Shown in pieces: positions 57,794 through 64,000 of a stretch of 64,000 nt of DNA; the first letter of the stretch is position 1; each line of letters starts with the position of its first letter. The position numbers and the translations under genes are program-made. The DNA is taken from assembly GCF_024713945.1 (NCBI RefSeq), contig NC_134680.1:1202001-1266000 (forward strand), given 5' to 3'. The notes beneath the pieces are model-generated. The model was given only the letters and a program-made list of their open reading frames with translations. It did not search any database and was not told the origin of the DNA. This DNA comes from Dermatophagoides farinae. Its lineage: Eukaryota > Arthropoda > Arachnida > Sarcoptiformes > Pyroglyphidae.

Positions 57794-60159
57794 TTTTTTT
57801 TCTTTTGGTTATAAAATTCTTTTGGGAAAAAAAATAATAATAACTCATACACAATATTGATGAATTGAGATTTGGTTGAGTAATTGGTGTTTTTGTTGAT
57901 ACGGAATCAGAATCCAGAATGGTAGAATAAAAATTAATTTTCATAAAAACTGTCGAAGAATCACGAACGCCCACACACACACACATGCACGAACAAAATT
58001 TGTCAAAGTTTTTTTTTGCATTGATTTATTCAACGTTATTACTTTTAATGGTCTACTATGAATGAATGAATAAATAAAAATGAACAACATGATGATGTTT
58101 GGCGCCGTTCAATATACATTTGTTTGTTTGTTTTGTTTTGTTTTATTTTTCATTGATAATGGATACATGTCATTATCATCAACAATAAATTACACATGAA
58201 TAATTGCTATGATGGATATATTTATATCGATAATAATTGTCGATTATCGATATTGATTATTGATTATTGATCATTGATGAATTGATACCAATATTTTTTT
58301 TTATCAGTATATATCATACATTAAAAATCAAATCAAATCATTGATGATGATGCAAAAAAAAGTGGACAAATGAAAAAAAAAATGTTCAATCCATCAAAAT
58401 TCATTTTCTACAACATATGCTATGTTGATTTTATGTAAGAATGTTTTTTGGTAAAATTGTTCATGTTTTATATACATGATGGTGATGATGACACAAAACA
58501 ATGTGCGTGTAAGTGTGTGTGTGTGTGTGACAATTAATAAATTGATTTTTTCATTTTCATTGACAATGATGATAAGATGATGGTGCACTGGTGGAAAAAA
58601 AAATGAAAATGAAGATAAAATAAAATTGAAAAAAATAAATTGTCTGAAGAATAAAAATTGATATTGATATATTTCAAGACTATGAATGAACGAACGTATT
58701 TTTTTTTTGCTTTCAAACACACACACACAGTGATTATCAATTATCGGATGAGTTTTTCTGGTAATTCATCACAATCAATCGATTGATTAATCAATTAACT
58801 AACCAACCAACCAATCAATCAATGGTAACTATGAAAGTTATTTACAGTGAAAAAAATAAAAAATAGCCGATGATATGTGATGTTGATCATCAAATATTAC
58901 AAACACACAGAGTTTTTAAAAAAGCCTACTTATACAAGGAATGAATGAATAAGTAAAAAAAAACGAATCACACATGTACACACATACAACACAATTTTAA
59001 TTGATTATCTATTATGTCATAGAATTGATAATCGAGGAACAACAACAACAAAAAATATGTAAATCAATCAATCAATAGATGAATTTCTTCATCATTGTGT
59101 TTTTTTTTTTCGTTGTATTTCGCTGATTCAATTGATGACAAACAACACAACGACAATGATGATGATGATGATGATGATGATGATGTTCACGTGGACAAAA
59201 TATTTTCAGTAAATAAATGTAGAAAAAAAACGAAAAAAAAAATTTACAAGGAAATTTGTCAGGAATTTTTTTTTTCACTCAATTTGCTACTATTAACCAG
59301 AAAAACGGCTAATTGGTGATGTTCGCTTTGAATTGTCATCGAATGGGAAAAATTTTTTTTTTTTGGTTATGTCAAGATTTCTTTTTCTTCTTCTTTTAGC
59401 GGTAAATGGATACGAATTATTGATGATGATGATGATCGTTTGTTTGTTTGTTGCTAACCGATTCGTTAGCCAAATTTTAAATGAACCAAAATTATTCAAT
59501 TACATTTGGCTTAATAAATATGATTTTGGCATCAGCTGGTTAATGGATGATGGTGAATGGTGATGATTTGATTTTTTTTTTTTTTTTGTTTATCATTATT
59601 TTTCTTCTACCCTTTTTCATTCACTATATTGTTGTTGTGATGATGATGATGATGATGATAATTGCGATTTTTTTTTCATTTATAAATCAAATAATAATAA
59701 TTTGATTGATTGATTGATGATACGATTCAATGAATTGAAATAATGATAAGTGGAAAACAAAATGCGAATAGCCACATGAAAAAAAATTCAACTGTATGAA
59801 GCACTGATTGAAATTGTAATTTTAATTTTTTCGTTGTTTGATAAAATATTTTCATCAAATAAACAAACAAAAAACAAAACAAAACAAAACCCGCAACAGA
59901 AGCAGAAGCAGCAGAAGTAAAATTTAAAAAATTTTTTCCAATATTTTACAATACATCACTACGATAATTGTTTTATTTTTTTTCTCAAAAAAAAGATAAT
60001 TCTGATTATTATATCGATCTGACCTTTCACCGCATAAACACACACACAAAAATATATAAACACTCAAAATACTGTTGGCCTTTGCTGCTGCTCCAGAAAA
60101 AATCGTCCTAAATATATAATAATAGTATGCTTCTTCAATGTGTTTGTGTGCCACTGTGC

Positions 60160-60191
<32 letters not shown>

Positions 60192-63100
60192 ATTCCACGT
60201 GTGTAACATGACCCCCAAACTTTGGCACGTAGGCTATTTATACATACATGCTATAAATTTACTGAATCAAAAAATAATAGGGAATGATCAATATAATTAT
60301 CATCATCATCATAATATATGAATGTTTTTAAAAAAAAAAAATTTGCCTTTCGAATGAATGTACTTATCAATGTAACAAATGAATGAAGCAAGTTGTTGAA
60401 GAAAATGTACAAAATATCGATCATTGATTGTCGTATCAAATGAAAAAAAGAAAGAAATAAATTATTGAGTCTGTTGATTCATCATCATCATTCAAAAATC
60501 AGGAAATAAAACAAATTGTAATGTGGAATATTTAAATTTAAAATTTTCCGTTACCTTTTATTCATTTCAATGCCGTTTATTCAATGAAAATAAAGGGTAC
60601 ACAACATGTTCAAATCGAAATTGATTGATGGATTGATTTTATTTTACATGAAAAAAAATTAGGCAAAAATCTCACATACACACACACAATGATTTATTGT
60701 GGTCGACTCTAGTAATCGTTGAACAAAACAAACAAACAAAAAAAACAAAATTCAATTTAAAAATGAATTGTATTTGAATAAACAAAACAAAACAAAAAAA
60801 AACTTTTGGATAATTATCAATCGAAAAAATGATCATAACGACGAATAAACATAAACATAAACAACAACAACAACAAAAAAATTGTCGCCAACTTTAATTT
60901 GCAAATTATTATAATTTGTTAATCAAATATCCGGTTTTTCAATGTATTTTAATGTGTACATTAATAGCGTAGCGGTCATTGGTTTGAAAAATTTTTTTTT
61001 TCTAAATTATAAAAACTAAAACTTTTTTTTTATATATACAACTGGGTATAGATTTTTAATTTTTATTTTTCCTCCCATTCATTCATCACATTCATGATGA
61101 TTGTAGAATATCCGGCAATTCTTTTTTGCATTTTGTTTCCTGTGTAGGCTTCTGTTTTTTTTTCTCATTTCAATAATTCACTGTTCGAAACAAATCCTTT
61201 TTCATCATCATCATCATCATCATTCATTGTTAATGTTTTGCTTTGTTGCGATCAATTTCTTCGAGATTTGATTGACAAGTTATATTTAGTATTGATTTGA
61301 TTTGATATAACTTGGAAAAGATTTCATCAGCTCATTTATCGTTGTTTTCATTTTTTGTTTTGTTTTTTTTTTTTTGTTTTTTGGTTTCCTGGAATCATAC
61401 AAGTATAGGTTAGTTAGGTTTTGGCCATCAAATATTTGATATATTTTTTTTTCGTTTAATACTTTGTATCATTCGATTTGCGAATGTGTGTGTGTGTGTG
61501 TGTGTGTTTCGATATTTGATTGGAATTTTTTTTTTTGATACTTTTTTTCACCCACTCTCTTTCTCTCTCTCTCTCTCACTTTTCTTATGATGCCATGTTA
61601 TAACCAATCAAACACGGTCAAATTGATGAACACAACTGACGACAAATCATTTATTGATAATGATGATTAGGATTTATTTTCCTGGTTGCCAACTTAAATT
61701 CAAAGATGATAATAATGTCCTTCATCATCATGGCCAACATTTCCGTTTATTTACCTGGAATATATGATTATTATGTATTTTTTTTTTTGTCTACTAATTC
61801 TCTCTATCAAATATTCAAATCTACTTAAATATTCCATAATGAGATAGAATTGATCATTAGTGGAAAAATGAAGACAATTTCTCGGTCCGGTATATATGAC
61901 CAATGATCATTATTGTCGTTGTCGTTGTTGTTGTTGTTGATATTTGGAAATCAAATATCAAATCATTACATCTTACATACTGTTCTGTTTTTTTTTCTCT
62001 TTCAATACGATTTTCTATTGAAAATGGATTTTTTTTTCTGAATGTTAGAATGTGTAACCTAAAAAAAAAGAGAAAAAATGTACATCTTTTTGCCATCATC
62101 AACGTCATCATTATAATAGATTTTAAACAAGAATTAAGGCCAAATATTATTTTTTTTCGGATAGATTATGTAGCCGTATTTACGCGCGTGTACGTGCCAT
62201 GTTTGAATCAAACATGGATGTACTCATATAGAAAATTTTTCCTATTTGTTTGTTTGTTTGTTTATTTGTTTATTTATTTTTTACTTGTTTATCAATTAAA
62301 TTTCAATTTTTCTGTTCTTTTTTTTCATCAAATGACTCTGCATTTTATTTGATTATCATTGATTTAAAATCAATTCATATCGATACCGCACACACACACA
62401 CACACACACACATGTATTCGAAAATCAAATGAATTGTGACAATATATATTGATTCATTTGATTCGGAAATGTTTTAATAACAAATGTATGCATACGATTT
62501 GTGTTTATTTGTTTGTTACATTTGTACATTTTGCAAATGATACATGAATGTACAACAAATATATGCACATGATAATGATGAATGTTGGCTGTTGTGTAGT
62601 TTTTTTCTCCGTTCATTGTTTCATACAAATATTTTTTTTTTATCAATGAAATGGTTTTTTTCTGGTTTTTTTTCTTTGTATAGTATAACCGATGAAGAAA
62701 AAAAAATTCCGGAATGTCAGCCCTATTTTCATTTTTTTTTTTTCATTTGCCCGCCCGTCCATGGAAAAGTTGCAAATGTTATCGTTTTGTTTCTCAATTT
62801 TTTTCATTTTATTTTTATTGTTCATCGTTATTGTTAGTTGTTTGGTTTTCGTTTTTCATAAATGACGTATGTGTGTGTTGTTTACGTGATTGTGGTTTTT
62901 GGTTTTTTTTTTGTCATGATCACGGAAAAGTTTCTTTTTTTATTGCCTTGGAATTTTTTTCTTTTCTTTTCAAAGATTTTTTTTTGTGGGTTTTTTCTCC
63001 ACATAGCGAACACGACTTTTGTACAAAATTGTCCGAAATGGAAATTTTTTTTTTTGTTTTTCTACATTTCCATTCACGTTTACTTACAAAAAAAAACGTA

Positions 63101-64000
63101 CATACCTTTGTTTGAAAGTTAGTTTCATACTTGGATGAAATTTTTATTGAATAAATAAAGAAAAAAAAAACATCATCATCAATTTACATGTAATGACCTG
63201 ATTCCATTTTGGTTTTTCTCTCTATTCGAGAATTTTCGTATTATTGTTTTAAGCTCAATTTGTGTGTGTGGGTTTGCGGGTGTGTGACCTTGGTTCACAA
63301 TATTATTATTTTTTTTTTTTTTTTTGGAAAATTCAAAATTTTTCCAAATTTCAAAAAAAGGAATTATTGAAATTCCCTAAAGATTTTTTTTTTCTTTTTA
63401 AAACTTTTCAAAAAATAATCATTTTGTTCAACAGACAATAAATTTGATAGTGAAAAAAAAACTACTCTAAATAAAATCCAAAACCAATCTCCATTTTCGA
63501 TCATATATAAATGGAACATTGAATTGAATTGAGTATTTCTTTTTCTCTTTTTTTATGTTGTTGTAAGAATGGCATGCACACACACATAATAATAAATATA
63601 AAAGTATACATTGAGAGAGAGAGAGGGAAAAATCGATTCATATTCGAATTACATTATTGAACCTACACATACACACACACACACACACACAAAAAAAAAA
63701 AATCCAATCCATTGATCAATCGATTGATCGATTTATCGAATCACATCAATAAAAAATTATTTTTTGTTTTTTTATATTGTTGTTATATATGAAACGAAGT
63801 TTATTTGTTTTTTTTATGAAATGAAAATTGCCAAAAAAAATATTGCACAATGTATGTGTGTGTGTGTGTATATACCAGAATATAAACACCGATTTTTTTT
63901 TTTGGTTCATTTAGTTTCACAATAAAAACAAATATGTTTTACACCGTGTACACACACACACACACACACAAACACACCGTGGGATACACGATAATCCATT
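57794..64000. other. Gene-poor, simple-sequence-rich DNA
   Basis: Upstream flank of the acyltransferase gene, then about 6 kb without recognisable genes. It holds GT runs near 58508-58528, 60168-60190 and 61486-61507, GAT runs near 59157-59184 and 59640-59659, CA runs near 62392-62411, 63669-63690 and 63951-63969, CT runs near 61556-61578 and a GA run near 63614-63626. Purely low-complexity open frames were left out. The window ends inside this stretch. Confidence 0.45.

Noticed and set aside
1-64000. tRNA and rRNA genes
   Set aside because: No A/B box pair with a cloverleaf and no ribosomal RNA core sequence was noticed by eye; a tRNAscan or Infernal run would be needed to exclude short ones.

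Overview
This is nuclear DNA of a small-genome arthropod, most likely an acariform (astigmatid, dust-mite-like) mite. That placement is inference. It rests on AT-rich, microsatellite-dense intergenic DNA (TGA/ATC, TTG/CAA, CA/GT and A/T runs), mostly 57-120 bp GT-AG introns, proteins stuffed with Asn/Gln/Ser/His runs, and animal gene families. There are no operons, Shine-Dalgarno sites or other prokaryotic features.

Layout. (1) 0.3-1.7 kb, + strand: pyruvate dehydrogenase E1 alpha, 3 exons. (2) 3.9-5.1 kb, +: an unrecognised coiled-coil protein with an N-myristoylation-type start. (3) 5.7-11.2 kb, +: three tandem, near-identical 473-residue multi-pass membrane proteins resembling arthropod gustatory receptors. 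(4) 11.5-15.1 kb, -: an unrecognised single-pass membrane protein with a long low-complexity tail. (5) 18.0-18.6 kb, -: O6-methylguanine-DNA methyltransferase. (6) 20.5-21.7 kb: a solo LTR flanked by TATATA. (7) 22.6-25.6 kb, +: two secreted proteins, one Gly/Tyr-rich and cuticle-like, one His/Gln-rich. (8) 27.4-28.3 kb: a piggyBac-type element with TTAA duplications. (9) 28.6-30.2 kb, -: an alpha-carbonic anhydrase whose 5' exon I could not place. (10) 34.4-37.0 kb, -: a rhodopsin-class neuropeptide receptor, best match RYamide/NPY type. (11) 40.4-46.6 kb: a nest of repeats, namely a 0.58-kb direct repeat on both sides, an LTR candidate, three minisatellites, a Helitron/PIF1 helicase remnant, a duplicated 0.29-kb block, a GC-rich foldback island and a hAT-like insertion. 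(12) 53.5-57.8 kb, -: mitochondrial-type glycerol-3-phosphate acyltransferase in 7 exons, with one apparent single-base frameshift. The stretches 46.6-53.5 kb and 57.8-64 kb hold only simple-sequence-rich DNA that I could recognise.

The genes do not form one pathway. PDH E1 alpha and GPAT are core metabolism, MGMT is DNA repair, the receptor-like array and the neuropeptide receptor are sensory or signalling, and the secreted pair is probably extracellular matrix or cuticle. The least explained parts are the receptor array, with its mosaic pattern of differences, and the 40-46 kb nest. The nest's outer repeat and internal insertion look like either a very recent duplication or two haplotypes joined in assembly.

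Exon joins were worked out by hand from splice sites, reading phase and protein-family conservation. All coordinates should be read that way.
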